Source: an uncultured bacterium (lineage in GTDB: Bacteria > Cyanobacteriota > Vampirovibrionia > Gastranaerophilales > Gastranaerophilaceae). From it: a stretch of DNA of 64,000 nucleotides. The stretch spans positions 111,830 through 175,829 of the forward strand of contig CATLLJ010000004.1 of the NCBI GenBank assembly GCA_950022495.1. The letters are read 5' to 3'. This document shows, piece by piece, positions 25,368 through 34,725 of this stretch (position 1 is its first letter; every line of letters begins with the position of its first letter). Both the position numbers and the translations under genes were made by a program. Under the pieces are notes generated by a model. That model searched no databases, was not told the DNA's origin, and saw only the letters and a list, made by a program, of their open reading frames with translations.

Positions 25368-26187
25368 TTTTTATGTAGAAGATCATGTTAAAAACGCATT
25401 GATAGAAGATATCGGATTTGGTGATGTTACAACCGAAAGTATTGTAGGCGAAGATAAAATTTTTAACGCAAAGCTTGTATCAAGATGTGAAGGCGTGATT
25501 TGCGGTTTGGAAGTTTTTAAAACTGTATTTAAAGTTTTGTCAGACAAAGTGAAAGTTGAATTATTATTTAAAGACGGCGATAAAATCAAAAAAGGTGATG
25601 TTCTGGCAACTTTAACAGGGCCGGGAAAATATTTGCTTTTAGGTGAAAGAGTTTCATTAAATTATATTCAGCGTATGAGTGGAATTGCAACTGAAACTAA
25701 TAAATATGCTCAGGCTATAGGTGAATTGCCTGCAAAAATCGTAGATACAAGAAAAACTACACCGGGTTTCAGAGCATTTGAAAAATATTCTGTAAAAGTT
25801 GGCGGCGGAGCTTTACACAGATTTAATTTATCCGACTGTGCAATGATTAAAGATAATCATATTCAAGTTGCAGGTTCTGTGACTAATGCTGTGAAACTTG
25901 TGAAAGAAAACCTTTCCCATGCTCATAAAATCGAACTTGAATGTGATACATTGGAGCAGGTAAAAGAAGCACTTCCTTTAGGTGTTGATATTATTATGCT
26001 TGATAATATGTCATTTGAAAAGATGGAAGAAGCTGTTCAACTTATTGACGGCAAAGCTGTTGTAGAAGCAAGCGGAAATGTTAATTTGAACACTGTAAGA
26101 CAAATTGCAGAATGCGGAGTTGATATTATTTCATCCAGTGCAATTGTAGCAAAAGCACCAACACTTGATATTGCATTAGATATGTAG
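25357..26187 (+). CDS. nadC: Nicotinate-nucleotide pyrophosphorylase (carboxylating)
   Basis: A 276-residue quinolinate phosphoribosyltransferase, making nicotinate mononucleotide from quinolinate and PRPP. Family landmarks are ALIEDIGFGDVTTES near the N-terminus, ERVSLNYIQRMSGIAT, VDTRKTTPGFR (~residues 128-138, substrate binding), KVGGGALHRFNLSD, KDNHI and ELECDTLEQ. The start is TTG at 25357, supported by AAGGAG at 25341 and by alignment to the family N-terminus; it lies inside the nadB end, so the pair is translationally coupled. Confidence 0.95.
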   Translation: MLSNFYVEDHVKNALIEDIGFGDVTTESIVGEDKIFNAKLVSRCEGVICGLEVFKTVFKVLSDKVKVELLFKDGDKIKKGDVLATLTGPGKYLLLGERVSLNYIQRMSGIATETNKYAQAIGELPAKIVDTRKTTPGFRAFEKYSVKVGGGALHRFNLSDCAMIKDNHIQVAGSVTNAVKLVKENLSHAHKIELECDTLEQVKEALPLGVDIIMLDNMSFEKMEEAVQLIDGKAVVEASGNVNLNTVRQIAECGVDIISSSAIVAKAPTLDIALDM

Positions 26188-26212
26188 TTTGTGTTTTTAA
26201 GCAAAAAAATAT

Positions 26213-26250
26213 GAGCATTTACATTTTTTTGATGTAGATGCTCTGGTTTT
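26213..26250 (+). terminator. Probable terminator after nadC
   Basis: GAGCATTTACAT, T-rich loop, (A)TGTAGATGCTC with one G-T pair, followed by a short T run. Confidence 0.6.
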
Positions 26251-26286
26251 ATAAGAGTACAAAATGTATGAAGAATTTTATCCCTT

Positions 26287-26325
26287 CATTTTTTTCTTTT
26301 GATTGCAATCAAAAGAAAAAAAATG
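26287..26325. repeat. Pyrimidine-arm hairpin repeat
   Basis: CATTTTTTTCTTTTGATTG directly followed by its inverted copy, differing by one T/A. It matches in style the hairpins inside the MITE-like element at 22591 and at 39468: a T/C-rich arm, central TTGC, and an A/G-rich arm. Confidence 0.55.
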
Positions 26326-26362
26326 GGTTATTAGAAATAATATTTTTAATTAAACCAAAATA

Positions 26363-26394
26363 AAAAGGTTAGATTTTATACTCTCTAACCTTAA
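26363..26394 (-). terminator. Intrinsic terminator of the 821-residue protein gene
   Basis: AAGGTTAGA/TCTAACCTT stem with a 10-base loop; on the minus strand it is followed by a T run. Confidence 0.75.
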
Positions 26395-26435
26395 ATAAGT
26401 TCATTAACCGAATACATATAACCCCTTAAGTTTTT

Positions 26436-28901
26436 TTATTTCTGTTTAATGATTTGTTCTAATGTTCCTCCATTATTTCCTTGAAGTGTTGGGATTACAG
26501 CTGATGGAGTTGTTGTGTCTGTTGTTTGATTAACCGCAACTGTTTGTTCTGTGTTTACACCAGTGTTATTTCTTTGTGTAACTTCATAGGATTTAATTGA
26601 ACGTTTACCTGTTAACCTTTGCATAAAGTTATAATAAGCTTTCTTAAAGCCTGTTGAATTATTTTGTCTTGTTTCAATATCAATCAATTCGTCTCTTGTG
26701 TGAGCTTTTAGTGGTGTTCCAACTGATGATCTTGTTAACATTTCACCTAATGTTGTATTTGTTAATGTAATCCAGCTCATTCCAAGAAGTGATGCGTTAT
26801 ATTGATTTCTGAATGTTGAGTTGAACAGGTCGATTAACAATGTTTGGTAGAATAATCTTGAACCTTCCTGCACAAATCTTTCTTTGAATTTAGTGTTAGC
26901 ACCGTCTTTATCATTACCGTTTGATTTCAACATTACCATATTATAGTTATCTGTCATTAAGAACCAGATTGTAGCGATTGATGCTGCGGTTTTTGCTAGG
27001 TTTGATAATTCTGCATTTGATACGCTTGATAATGAATCTACGTTGAACGCTTTTAATAGATTTACTTGAATATAATCTTTAAATTGTTCTGGATTTAAGT
27101 TTTTCTTTAATGCCTGTTTTGAAATTTTTTCAAAACTATTTGCAAGTGCGGTAATATCTTTTGTTGGAGATTTTGGTTTTGCTTTTCTAAATACACTCAT
27201 TAGTTTTTCATCAATCATCCAGTATGGTAATGTAATGGTGTTCCAAATGAATTTGAATGGTGCAATTACGAAATTAACGAGAGGTTTAACTTTTTTATCT
27301 TTTTTACCTAAATCAATAATTCTCTTACCGTCTTCTGTTTTAAGTGCAGTTTTACCGACTTCGCTGTATTGATTTGCAAGTTTTTCAAAGCCGTTTTCTC
27401 TTAAAACTTTTACTACTGCATCAAATTCTTCTTCTGGTACGGTAAATCTTTGTGATGTTAATTTGTTATATAAATCTTTGAAAGGTTTAAAGATTACTTT
27501 TGATTGGAAATCTTCTACTGCATTTTCTAATTTTAATTCTTTTATTCCAAGTTTTTCAAATTGTTCAGGATTATTCGCTTTGATATTTTCAAAATATTTT
27601 AATGCTGCTTTTTTAACTGCAGGAATATTTTTGAAACCTTTAATTGAATATCCTATACCAAGAACTGCTGCTGAACCTTTCATCAAAGTATTGAATGATA
27701 ATAGGGGTTTTTGCTGTTCTTTTTGTTTTGGATTATTGTTAGTTCCTGTTGAAGAAACCTGTTGAGTTTTATTTTGAGTTTCAACTGGTTTAATTTTTGC
27801 TTCAGGAGCATGCAATTTTTCATTTTCTCTTCTTGCCTGTTCAGGACTTAATCTAAAAATATGTTTTCCGTTTGAGATACGTGAGAACATTTCTGTTACA
27901 AGAACTGTTATACCTGTTGTTAATACAATACCGGCTTTTGATTTGTTAATGAATTTTTGGAATGCACCCATTGTGATAAGTGTTAGATATCCGCTTGTTA
28001 AAATTCTGCTGACTTCTTGTTTAAATCTTGTTTTTCTTTCTTTTTCAGCAGCTTTTGAATCGTCATCCATCATTCTTGATAAGTTGTAAGCATCATTTGC
28101 TAAGAATATTGCAGGTGGAAGACCTGAAACTAATCTGTTTAATGATCTTTCGTGTTTGGTATCGTAGTTTCCGGATTTAGGATCGAACATTTTTAATTCA
28201 CTCTGGAATATGCTGGAACCCATTTTTGTATCAACTTCAGCTGTTATTTTTGCCATTTCTTCTGTTGATAAAGTGCTTACATCTCTTCCAGCAGATTTTG
28301 CAAATGCTTCAGCTGCACTCTGGATTTTCATATCTCTAAAGGTTATTAAACCTGTCAGAGAGTTTACTTTTGCTTCAATTTTTGAACGTTGTCTTATATT
28401 TTTGAAAAATGGTCTTTCTAATGTTCTTGCTGACCAATTTTTAAGTCCCGGAACTTTGCCTAATAATGCAACTGCACCTTCAAGCATGTCGCCCGGTAAT
28501 ATTTTGAAAGGATAAAGCATTCCATCTAAGGCTAAATGAGGAATTGTTTTTTTGCTTATTGTAATGTTATCTCCGTCAATTTTAATTAAGTTTGATGTAG
28601 TATCCCCATGTTTTACTGTGATATCCTCTAAAAGTTCTCTTCCCATTTTGCCTATATATTTGTCGGCGAATTCGAGGAATTCTTTTTTGCTGTAAATTTT
28701 TTCTAATTGTTTATAACCTAAAGAAAGACCTTTAAAACTTAAATCTTGATGATTAGTTTTTAAAGGTCTCTTAATATCTAAATTATTAAATTGTGAATTA
28801 ATTTTTGGAGAGGAGAGAAGGGTCTCTGAATTTGGAGACATGTACTCCTTTTTGTATCGTTGTTTGTCTATTCGAAAATTTGTTGCACTACTTACTATCA
28901 T
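26436..28901 (-). CDS. Large membrane-associated protein of unknown family
   Basis: An 821-residue protein I do not recognise. The first ~50 residues are polar and end in NHQDLSFKGLS. Several moderately hydrophobic stretches (~residues 130-150 and 320-345, and around 410-425 and 640-660) suggest re-entrant or amphipathic membrane association rather than a classic multi-pass protein. A Gln/Thr-rich linker lies at ~375-400 and the C-terminus is Thr/Asn-rich (~775-821). There is no signal peptide. The ATG is not preceded by a strong ribosome site, and later ATGs such as residue 21 are possible starts. Probably specific to this bacterial lineage. Confidence 0.75.
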   Translation of the reverse strand: MIVSSATNFRIDKQRYKKEYMSPNSETLLSSPKINSQFNNLDIKRPLKTNHQDLSFKGLSLGYKQLEKIYSKKEFLEFADKYIGKMGRELLEDITVKHGDTTSNLIKIDGDNITISKKTIPHLALDGMLYPFKILPGDMLEGAVALLGKVPGLKNWSARTLERPFFKNIRQRSKIEAKVNSLTGLITFRDMKIQSAAEAFAKSAGRDVSTLSTEEMAKITAEVDTKMGSSIFQSELKMFDPKSGNYDTKHERSLNRLVSGLPPAIFLANDAYNLSRMMDDDSKAAEKERKTRFKQEVSRILTSGYLTLITMGAFQKFINKSKAGIVLTTGITVLVTEMFSRISNGKHIFRLSPEQARRENEKLHAPEAKIKPVETQNKTQQVSSTGTNNNPKQKEQQKPLLSFNTLMKGSAAVLGIGYSIKGFKNIPAVKKAALKYFENIKANNPEQFEKLGIKELKLENAVEDFQSKVIFKPFKDLYNKLTSQRFTVPEEEFDAVVKVLRENGFEKLANQYSEVGKTALKTEDGKRIIDLGKKDKKVKPLVNFVIAPFKFIWNTITLPYWMIDEKLMSVFRKAKPKSPTKDITALANSFEKISKQALKKNLNPEQFKDYIQVNLLKAFNVDSLSSVSNAELSNLAKTAASIATIWFLMTDNYNMVMLKSNGNDKDGANTKFKERFVQEGSRLFYQTLLIDLFNSTFRNQYNASLLGMSWITLTNTTLGEMLTRSSVGTPLKAHTRDELIDIETRQNNSTGFKKAYYNFMQRLTGKRSIKSYEVTQRNNTGVNTEQTVAVNQTTDTTTPSAVIPTLQGNNGGTLEQIIKQK

Positions 28902-29022
28902 TTTTCACATCCGTTTTTTTGTATTTTCATTCATACTAAAACAAAAAGCAAGATTTTTTTGCTAAAATTTTACGTAATTTAACAATTGCTAAAATGTAAT
29001 GTTTTAATCAATATTTTCTTAG

Positions 29023-29235
29023 TTAAATTTTTTCAAAGGTTATATTATAACCTAATATTTCCGATATTTCTAATACTTCGTTAAAAGAAACGGTTCCGCG
29101 TTTCAACCTGTGTGACAAATTTTGCAGGGAATAATTTTTACCTGTTTTTTCCTGCATTTTCTCTGCCAAATCTTTCATTTTCATGTTTTCTTGAGCTAGT
29201 AATGCTTTTATTTGTTCTCTGACTAACATTTTCAT
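29023..29235 (-). CDS. Small HTH repressor, divergent from a small helical protein
   Basis: A 70-residue protein with a Cro/CI-like fold: MLVREQIKALLAQENMKMKDLAEKM, a loop with KTGKNYSLQNLSHRLKRGTV as recognition region, then FNEVLEISEILGYNITFEK. The end resembles the LLM-class phage-type HTH domains. Transcribed away from the small gene at 29367, with a 12-bp inverted repeat between them that is a natural operator candidate. A second ATG at 29229 could be used instead. Confidence 0.8.
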   Translation of the reverse strand: MKMLVREQIKALLAQENMKMKDLAEKMQEKTGKNYSLQNLSHRLKRGTVSFNEVLEISEILGYNITFEKI

Positions 29236-29256
29236 ATATTAATTATATTTTATAGT

Positions 29257-29317
29257 ATATTAGTTGACAATTAAATCGATTTTGATTATTATAATATCTA
29301 TATAAGTCAACTAATAT
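29257..29317. promoter_or_regulatory. Operator-like inverted repeat overlapping a promoter
   Basis: ATATTAGTTGAC (29257-29268) and GTCAACTAATAT (29306-29317) are perfect inverted copies, 49 bases centre to centre. The left arm contains TTGACA (29264-29269), with TATTAT at 29287-29292 (17-base spacer) and TATAAT at 29290-29295. The right arm falls just after the predicted start of transcription. This is the layout of a repressor binding two sites to silence the rightward promoter. Confidence 0.65.
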
Positions 29318-29366
29318 TTAATAAAGTATATTATTTAATAATAATTCTTAACAAAAAAGGAAATTT

Positions 29367-29606
29367 ATGAAAAATCTTTCAGAAAAAATTTTACATAGTA
29401 AAGCAGATGAAATTATGAGAAAGACATACAAAATCCAAAATATTATTCAAACAATACATGAGGCGTTGATTTACTGTTCTGATAATACAAATGAATGTGC
29501 TCATGTTCTGGATGTATTTGGGTATCTTAATCCTGAAATAGATTTATTGTTAGATATGCAGGATGAACTTTCGACGGATATTCTTTCATTATATGTAGAG
29601 GTCTAG
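29367..29606 (+). CDS. Small helical protein of unknown function
   Basis: A 79-residue acidic protein, predicted all-helical (KADEIMRKTYKIQNIIQTIHEAL; LLLDMQDELSTDILSLYVEV), with two cysteines and no membrane segment. RBS AAAAAGGAAA. It is divergent from the HTH gene at 29023 and controlled by the inverted repeat between them. A protein of similar size and character lies divergent from another HTH gene at 40151. Antitoxin, anti-repressor or signalling-helix roles are possible; none is shown. Confidence 0.7.
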   Translation: MKNLSEKILHSKADEIMRKTYKIQNIIQTIHEALIYCSDNTNECAHVLDVFGYLNPEIDLLLDMQDELSTDILSLYVEV

Positions 29607-30263
29607 TTACCGCACAGACGGGAAGAAATATCTTACTCCGTCATCTGATCTCCAGCGGATGTATCCGGTTTTTGGGGTTCTGTCTAAATCCATTACGCTA
29701 ACCAGTGCCCAGTTTCCGCGAATTACATTTAAATTTATTTTTTGTGGCATGTTCATGACAGATATTGTTTTTGCTAAATCTTCCGGAGATGATTTGATAT
29801 CTTTGCAGGTTTCAGGGGCACTTTTTAAAAGGTTAAGCCCGTATTTTTTCCCGTATGTATTGTAAAATCCAATCCATGTCATGAATTTATAAGGATCGTC
29901 TTTTTTTATCCAGCCGGTTTCGCCTGTTGATTGGTTATAAACAATTTCTACCCATTCGTCGATTACATCAACAACCTCAACAAGAGCAAGTTCTTTTTTA
30001 GGAATAAAGACTTCAAAAAATTTCTCCGCCCCTATTGTGTCAGGGAAAAATTCATCATTGTTCCAGCGAATCCTGTATAATATATGAGAATTTTCGTCGG
30101 GTTCTTTGTATATAGTAATATCATTACAAACCTGATATAAACCTACTGTTCGCACTGAAACTATATTCGGTCTTACAGGTACAATATCTTTAGAGTAAGC
30201 AATTTGTCCTGCTCCGAACAATAATGTGAATACAAATGCGAAAAATATCAAAAGTTTTTTCAT
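29607..30263 (-). CDS. Secreted SH3-like domain protein
   Basis: A 218-residue protein with a signal peptide (KKLLIFFAFVFTLLFGAGQ, cleavage near IAYS-KD). The mature part has an SH3b-like region (~residues 45-125): YQVCNDITIYKEPDENS, then VVDVIDEWVEIVYN and GETGWIKKDDPYKFMTW, typical of envelope proteins that bind peptidoglycan. The last segment (VIRGNWALVSVMDL...TGYIRWRSDDG) looks like a second SH3-like strand set. Stop codons of this gene and the small gene at 29367 abut. It lies 4 bases downstream of pheT on the same strand. Confidence 0.8.
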   Translation of the reverse strand: MKKLLIFFAFVFTLLFGAGQIAYSKDIVPVRPNIVSVRTVGLYQVCNDITIYKEPDENSHILYRIRWNNDEFFPDTIGAEKFFEVFIPKKELALVEVVDVIDEWVEIVYNQSTGETGWIKKDDPYKFMTWIGFYNTYGKKYGLNLLKSAPETCKDIKSSPEDLAKTISVMNMPQKINLNVIRGNWALVSVMDLDRTPKTGYIRWRSDDGVRYFFPSVR

Positions 30264-30267
30264 AAAA

Positions 30268-32748
30268 TTACTCCCTGAAAGTTATTTGAGCGTAAGTTTT
30301 TTGTAATTTTTCTCTAACTGAAGTCATTTGTTGTTCAATGATTTCATCTGTTAATGTTGCGTTTTCGTCTTGCATTTTAATTCTGAATGCAACACTTTTG
30401 AAGCCTTCTTCAACATGTTCTCCTTGATATACGTCAAAGATTTCAGAACCCTTGAAAATATTTTGTTTAACAGATCCTTTGATAACTTTCTGTATATCAT
30501 CAAAAGTTACATCATCATTAATAATAAACGCAATATCACGTCTAACTTCAGGGAACTGCGGAATATGTTTGAATCTTGGAACAGTTTCTTTCACCGCTCC
30601 GATAAGTTCTGTCAAATCAACTTTGAATAAGAAGGCATCCTGATTTAATTTTAATTTATCAATTAGAGTCGGATGTACCTGTCCGAAGTAACCGATAGGC
30701 TGCGGTCTTTTGCCTAAAAGCATAATAACAGCAGTTCTATACGGGTGAAGAACTTTGTGAGTTTTAGCAAGTTCAGTTTCTTCAATTGGAACAAGTTTGA
30801 TACGTCTTGAAACTTCCAAATCTTCAAACAGATTTTCAATAATACCTTTAACTGTATAGAAGTCTGTTGATGTTTTAACCTGCCATTTTGAGTTTTGAAC
30901 TTCGCCGGTCATAACACCTTGTAAAACTCTTGTTTCTTTAATTCCTGTTGTTTTTTCATCAGCTTCTCCGACTTTTAAGTAAGTTTTTCCGATTTCATAA
31001 CCCCAGAAAGTTTTTTGACCGTTATCGAAGTTGTATTTCATACAGTTTAGTACGCTTGCGGCTAAAGTCTGGCGAAGCATTGAATATTCTTCACTTGCAG
31101 CATTTGTAACTTTTACTGCGTTAGCATCATCATAAGTGATTTTGAACTTGTCTAGCAATGATTTACCAATAAGTGAACTTGTTTGGATTTCATTCAAGCC
31201 TGCTGAAAGCATAAGTTCATGAACTCTTTTTAGAACTCTTTCTTCTAAAGTAATCACAGGAGTTTGTGATTTTGAAGGAAGGGTCGGTGCGATTTTGTCG
31301 TAACCGTTAATTCTTGCGATTTCTTCAATTAAGTCAATTTCTCTTGTCACGTCGTATGCTCTGAAACTTGGAACTGCAAATTTAGCAGCAGCTGCATTTC
31401 CGCCAAGTTTTTCAAATCCTAAATTTTCAAGGATGTTATCGCATCTTTCAGGTGCAATTTCACAGCCTAAAATTCTTTTTACTTGCGGATAACGGAGAGT
31501 AATTTCCAATGGTTCAAGTTTGTTTTCACCGTCTTCCACAACTCCGATAACTTCTGCATCTGCATATTCAACAAGTAATTGCATTGCACGCATAAGAGCA
31601 GGTTTAACTGCTTCAATATCAATACCACGTTCAAATCTTGCACTCGCATCGCTTCTGTAACCTGCACTGCGTGAAGATTTTCTGTTGGATACAGGTGTAA
31701 AGTATGCTGCTTCTAAAGCGATTGCTGTTGTATTATTATCAATTTCAGAGTTTTCACCGCCAAATACGCCGCCTAAACAAACCCCTTCTTTTTCGGTTGC
31801 AATAAGAACAGAATCTGTTGTTAATGTTCTTTCAACACCATCTAATGTAATAAGTTTTTCGCCTTCTTCGGCACGTCTAACGCAAAGATAACCGTTTAAT
31901 TTGTTATAATCAAAAGCGTGAAGCGGACAGCCATATTCAAGCATAACGTAATTTGTGATATCAACAACATTATTTATTGCACGTATTCCAGATGCTACAA
32001 GCCTTTTTTGCATCCAGTCAGGAGACTGTTTTATTTTGATATTTTTCAATAAACCTAAAGAATAATATGTGCAGACATCTTTGTCTTTAATTTCGACTTT
32101 GAATATGTCTGTTGTTAAGTCTTTTGTGCATTCAATCGGATTAAATTTCAGAGGGGTGTTGAATAATGAGCTTAATTCTCTTGCAACACCGATAACAGAC
32201 ATCTGATCGCCTCTGTTTGCAGTTGGGGCAATATCAATAACCGTATCTTTTTCAAATCCTAAAACATCTTTAACGTCTTCGCCTAAGCCTACGTTAGGGA
32301 AAATTCTGTTCAAAATTAAAATCCCGTCTTCTTCTTGATATCCACGCTCAGATACCCCGAGTTCATCTGATGAGCAAAGCATACCCTGAGATTCTACCCC
32401 GCGAATAACAGCCGGTGTAAGTGTAAACATTTCGCCTGTTTTTCTGTCCAAAACCTGAGAACCAACGCTTGCGTATGGAACAACTTGACCTTCTGCAATA
32501 TTTTGAGCTCCGCAGACAACTGTTTTTAAACCTGAACCTGTATTAACAGTTACAAGGTGTAATCTGTCAGAATTCGGATGGTTATCTATTTTTTCAATTT
32601 TAACAGTTTTTATATTTGTAAACATTGGTTTAACTTCTTCAACCGCTTCGACTTCTAATCCGCTCATAGTAAGCTCGTGAGCAATTTGAGCCGGTTCAAT
32701 GTTTGATATATCAACGAATTCGTTTAACCAATTTAAAGATACTTGCAT
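30268..32748 (-). CDS. pheT: Phenylalanine-tRNA ligase beta subunit
   Basis: An 826-residue PheT, full length. Domains in order: B1 with the EMAP/tRNA-binding fold (~40-150, IKTVKIEKIDNHPNSDRLHL), the B3/B4 editing domain (~215-400, NNVVDITNYVMLEYGCPLHA), B5 (~405-475), the catalytic-like core B6/B7 (~485-690), and the C-terminal FDX-ACB anticodon-binding domain (~735-826, FPEVRRDIAFIINDDVT). It acts with PheS, which is not adjacent here; separate pheS and pheT loci are known in some phyla. A short gap separates it from the SH3-like gene downstream. Confidence 0.97.
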   Translation of the reverse strand: MQVSLNWLNEFVDISNIEPAQIAHELTMSGLEVEAVEEVKPMFTNIKTVKIEKIDNHPNSDRLHLVTVNTGSGLKTVVCGAQNIAEGQVVPYASVGSQVLDRKTGEMFTLTPAVIRGVESQGMLCSSDELGVSERGYQEEDGILILNRIFPNVGLGEDVKDVLGFEKDTVIDIAPTANRGDQMSVIGVARELSSLFNTPLKFNPIECTKDLTTDIFKVEIKDKDVCTYYSLGLLKNIKIKQSPDWMQKRLVASGIRAINNVVDITNYVMLEYGCPLHAFDYNKLNGYLCVRRAEEGEKLITLDGVERTLTTDSVLIATEKEGVCLGGVFGGENSEIDNNTTAIALEAAYFTPVSNRKSSRSAGYRSDASARFERGIDIEAVKPALMRAMQLLVEYADAEVIGVVEDGENKLEPLEITLRYPQVKRILGCEIAPERCDNILENLGFEKLGGNAAAAKFAVPSFRAYDVTREIDLIEEIARINGYDKIAPTLPSKSQTPVITLEERVLKRVHELMLSAGLNEIQTSSLIGKSLLDKFKITYDDANAVKVTNAASEEYSMLRQTLAASVLNCMKYNFDNGQKTFWGYEIGKTYLKVGEADEKTTGIKETRVLQGVMTGEVQNSKWQVKTSTDFYTVKGIIENLFEDLEVSRRIKLVPIEETELAKTHKVLHPYRTAVIMLLGKRPQPIGYFGQVHPTLIDKLKLNQDAFLFKVDLTELIGAVKETVPRFKHIPQFPEVRRDIAFIINDDVTFDDIQKVIKGSVKQNIFKGSEIFDVYQGEHVEEGFKSVAFRIKMQDENATLTDEIIEQQMTSVREKLQKTYAQITFRE

Positions 32749-32840
32749 TTATTTTTCCCTCTTAATTATTATTAATCCTATATGTAGCTATATTTTATTA
32801 CAAAAGTAATTGCTTGTAAAATATTTGTAAATTTTCCCTC

Positions 32841-32869
32841 TTGAAATTTAGGCAAAAGTGTAGTTTAAT
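32841..32869 (+). promoter_or_regulatory. Sigma-70 promoter of corA
   Basis: TTGAAA (32841-32846), 17-base spacer, TTTAAT (32864-32869), 32 bases before the corA start. Confidence 0.65.
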
Positions 32870-32900
32870 TAGTGTAGTCGGACACTTAGGAACGGTTATT

Positions 32901-33854
32901 ATGCTAGAAATTTCAAAAACACAGGACGATGGTTCTCTAAAAAGTTTAAGTTTAAATGAAGCGGTTTCCGGTTCCTGGTTCAACCTTGTTAATCCGACAA
33001 GAGAAGAAATTCAACAGGTATCACTTGTTCTTGGTCTGGATGAAAGTTTCCTGAACAACTCTCTGGACGCGGACGAGTTGTCACGTATGGATTTTGAAGA
33101 TGGTAATCTTTTAATCATTACCAATGTTCCTGTTATGGATGACGAAGGTAATTTTGATACTTTGCCTTTAGGTTTGATTTTTACACCTGAAAGTGTGATT
33201 ACTGTTTGTTCTCACGAAAATAAAATTATAAATTCATTTAACTCTGATACTGCTAAATTCTTTGATACCCGTCATAAAGCGAATTTTATGCTGAGTATCT
33301 TGTTTCGTGCAGCAAAATTTTATTTGAGATATTTGAATATAATTAACAAACAAACTGAAAACATTGAAGATTCATTGAAAAAAACTACTCATAACAAAGC
33401 TTTGTTTCAATTGATGGAAATTCAGAAATCTCTTGTTTACTTCACAACTGCATTGAAAGATAATCAACTTGTGCTGCAGAAGCTTTTAAGAATGGTTCAT
33501 ACCGAAAATTTACAGAGAATTTTGAAATTTACTGAAGATGACATTGATATGTTAGAAGATGTTATTATTGAAAATAAACAGGCTTCTGAGATGGTTGAAA
33601 TGCATAGAACAATTCTTGAAAGTATGATGGATTGTATGGCATCAATCATTAATAACAATTTGAACCTTGTTATGAAATTCCTTGCTGCAATTACAATTAT
33701 CATGTCTATACCGACAATGATTGGTAGTTTCTGGGGTATGAATGTCCCTATGCCGTTTGGTGAAAATCATTTTGGATTTTTGATTGTTATTACAATTTCT
33801 GTTATTGCAACATGTATTGCTGCATTCTTCTTTAACAGAAAAGGTATGATGTAG
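32901..33854 (+). CDS. corA: CorA-family divalent cation transporter
   Basis: A 317-residue Mg2+/Co2+ channel. The long N-terminal cytoplasmic domain is followed by an extended stalk helix and two C-terminal membrane helices, with the signature GMNVP directly after the first (SFWGMNVPMPF). The frame is open upstream to 32841, but that start would lie on the promoter; the ATG at 32901, preceded by TTAGGAACGG, matches the family N-terminus (MLEISKTQ). It is followed 4 bases later by an EamA permease, probably co-transcribed. Confidence 0.93.
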   Translation: MLEISKTQDDGSLKSLSLNEAVSGSWFNLVNPTREEIQQVSLVLGLDESFLNNSLDADELSRMDFEDGNLLIITNVPVMDDEGNFDTLPLGLIFTPESVITVCSHENKIINSFNSDTAKFFDTRHKANFMLSILFRAAKFYLRYLNIINKQTENIEDSLKKTTHNKALFQLMEIQKSLVYFTTALKDNQLVLQKLLRMVHTENLQRILKFTEDDIDMLEDVIIENKQASEMVEMHRTILESMMDCMASIINNNLNLVMKFLAAITIIMSIPTMIGSFWGMNVPMPFGENHFGFLIVITISVIATCIAAFFFNRKGMM

Positions 33855-33858
33855 CTAT

Positions 33859-34725
33859 ATGTTTTTAACCGTAAGTGCTTTGATTGCAAGGATTGTTTCT
33901 AATCCTGCGGCAAACGGAATTCAAAAATATCTGGCAAAAGATAATTCTGCCATAACCGTGAATTTTTATTCATTTTTATTTTTAAGTTTGTTTTGTTTGA
34001 TTATGATTTTGTGCGGTTTTGTGCCATGTAATTTTTTAAATTACAGTACAGAATATTATTTGTATGTTATTCTTGCCGGTATTTTATGTACTTTAGGCTC
34101 TGTTTGTTTAATTAAAGCCCTCCAGCTTGGCGAAATGTCAGTTTTAGGACCGATAAATTCTTATAAATGTGTCGTCGGACTTATTGCAGGTTTTTTATTT
34201 TTAAGTGAAGTTCCGACAATTTTTGGTCTAATAGGAATGCTATTAATTATACTTGGAAGCTGGTTTATTTTTGATACTGTACAAGAAGGCGGATTTTTCA
34301 AGATATTATTGAGAAAGGACATTGTTTTAAGATTTTGTGCTTTATTGTTAACCGGATGCGAAGCAGTGGTCTTAAAAAAGATTATTTTAATGTCTTCAGT
34401 TGCAGAATCCTTTATATTGTGGTGTTTTATGGGATGTATATTTTCACTTATTCTGATGTTTATATTTAGAACAAAATTATGGCTAAATTCTAAAAAATCA
34501 GTATTGTTATGTTCGGGTATTGCATTGTGTCTGGGGGTAATGCAGTATTCTACAAATATTGTTTTTGAAAAACTTAATGTTGGTTTGTCACTTGCATTAT
34601 TTCAATTGTCAGGCATAGTTGCAGTGATTTTAGGTTATAAGTTTTTTAATGAAGGGCAGCTTCTTAAAAAGATAATTGGTTCAATAATTATGATAGCCGG
34701 AAGTTGTTTAATTTTAATGAGGTAA
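33859..34725 (+). CDS. EamA-type drug/metabolite transporter
   Basis: A 288-residue membrane protein with ten predicted helices in two repeated halves, as in the EamA/DMT family. The segment ALQLGEMSVLGPINSYKCVV at the end of the first half and a similar arrangement near the C-terminus (LNVGLSLALFQLSGIVAVIL) mark the duplicated EamA motif. Substrate not predictable. It follows corA and converges with the TonB-like gene, overlapping it by 12 bases. Confidence 0.88.
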   Translation: MFLTVSALIARIVSNPAANGIQKYLAKDNSAITVNFYSFLFLSLFCLIMILCGFVPCNFLNYSTEYYLYVILAGILCTLGSVCLIKALQLGEMSVLGPINSYKCVVGLIAGFLFLSEVPTIFGLIGMLLIILGSWFIFDTVQEGGFFKILLRKDIVLRFCALLLTGCEAVVLKKIILMSSVAESFILWCFMGCIFSLILMFIFRTKLWLNSKKSVLLCSGIALCLGVMQYSTNIVFEKLNVGLSLALFQLSGIVAVILGYKFFNEGQLLKKIIGSIIMIAGSCLILMR

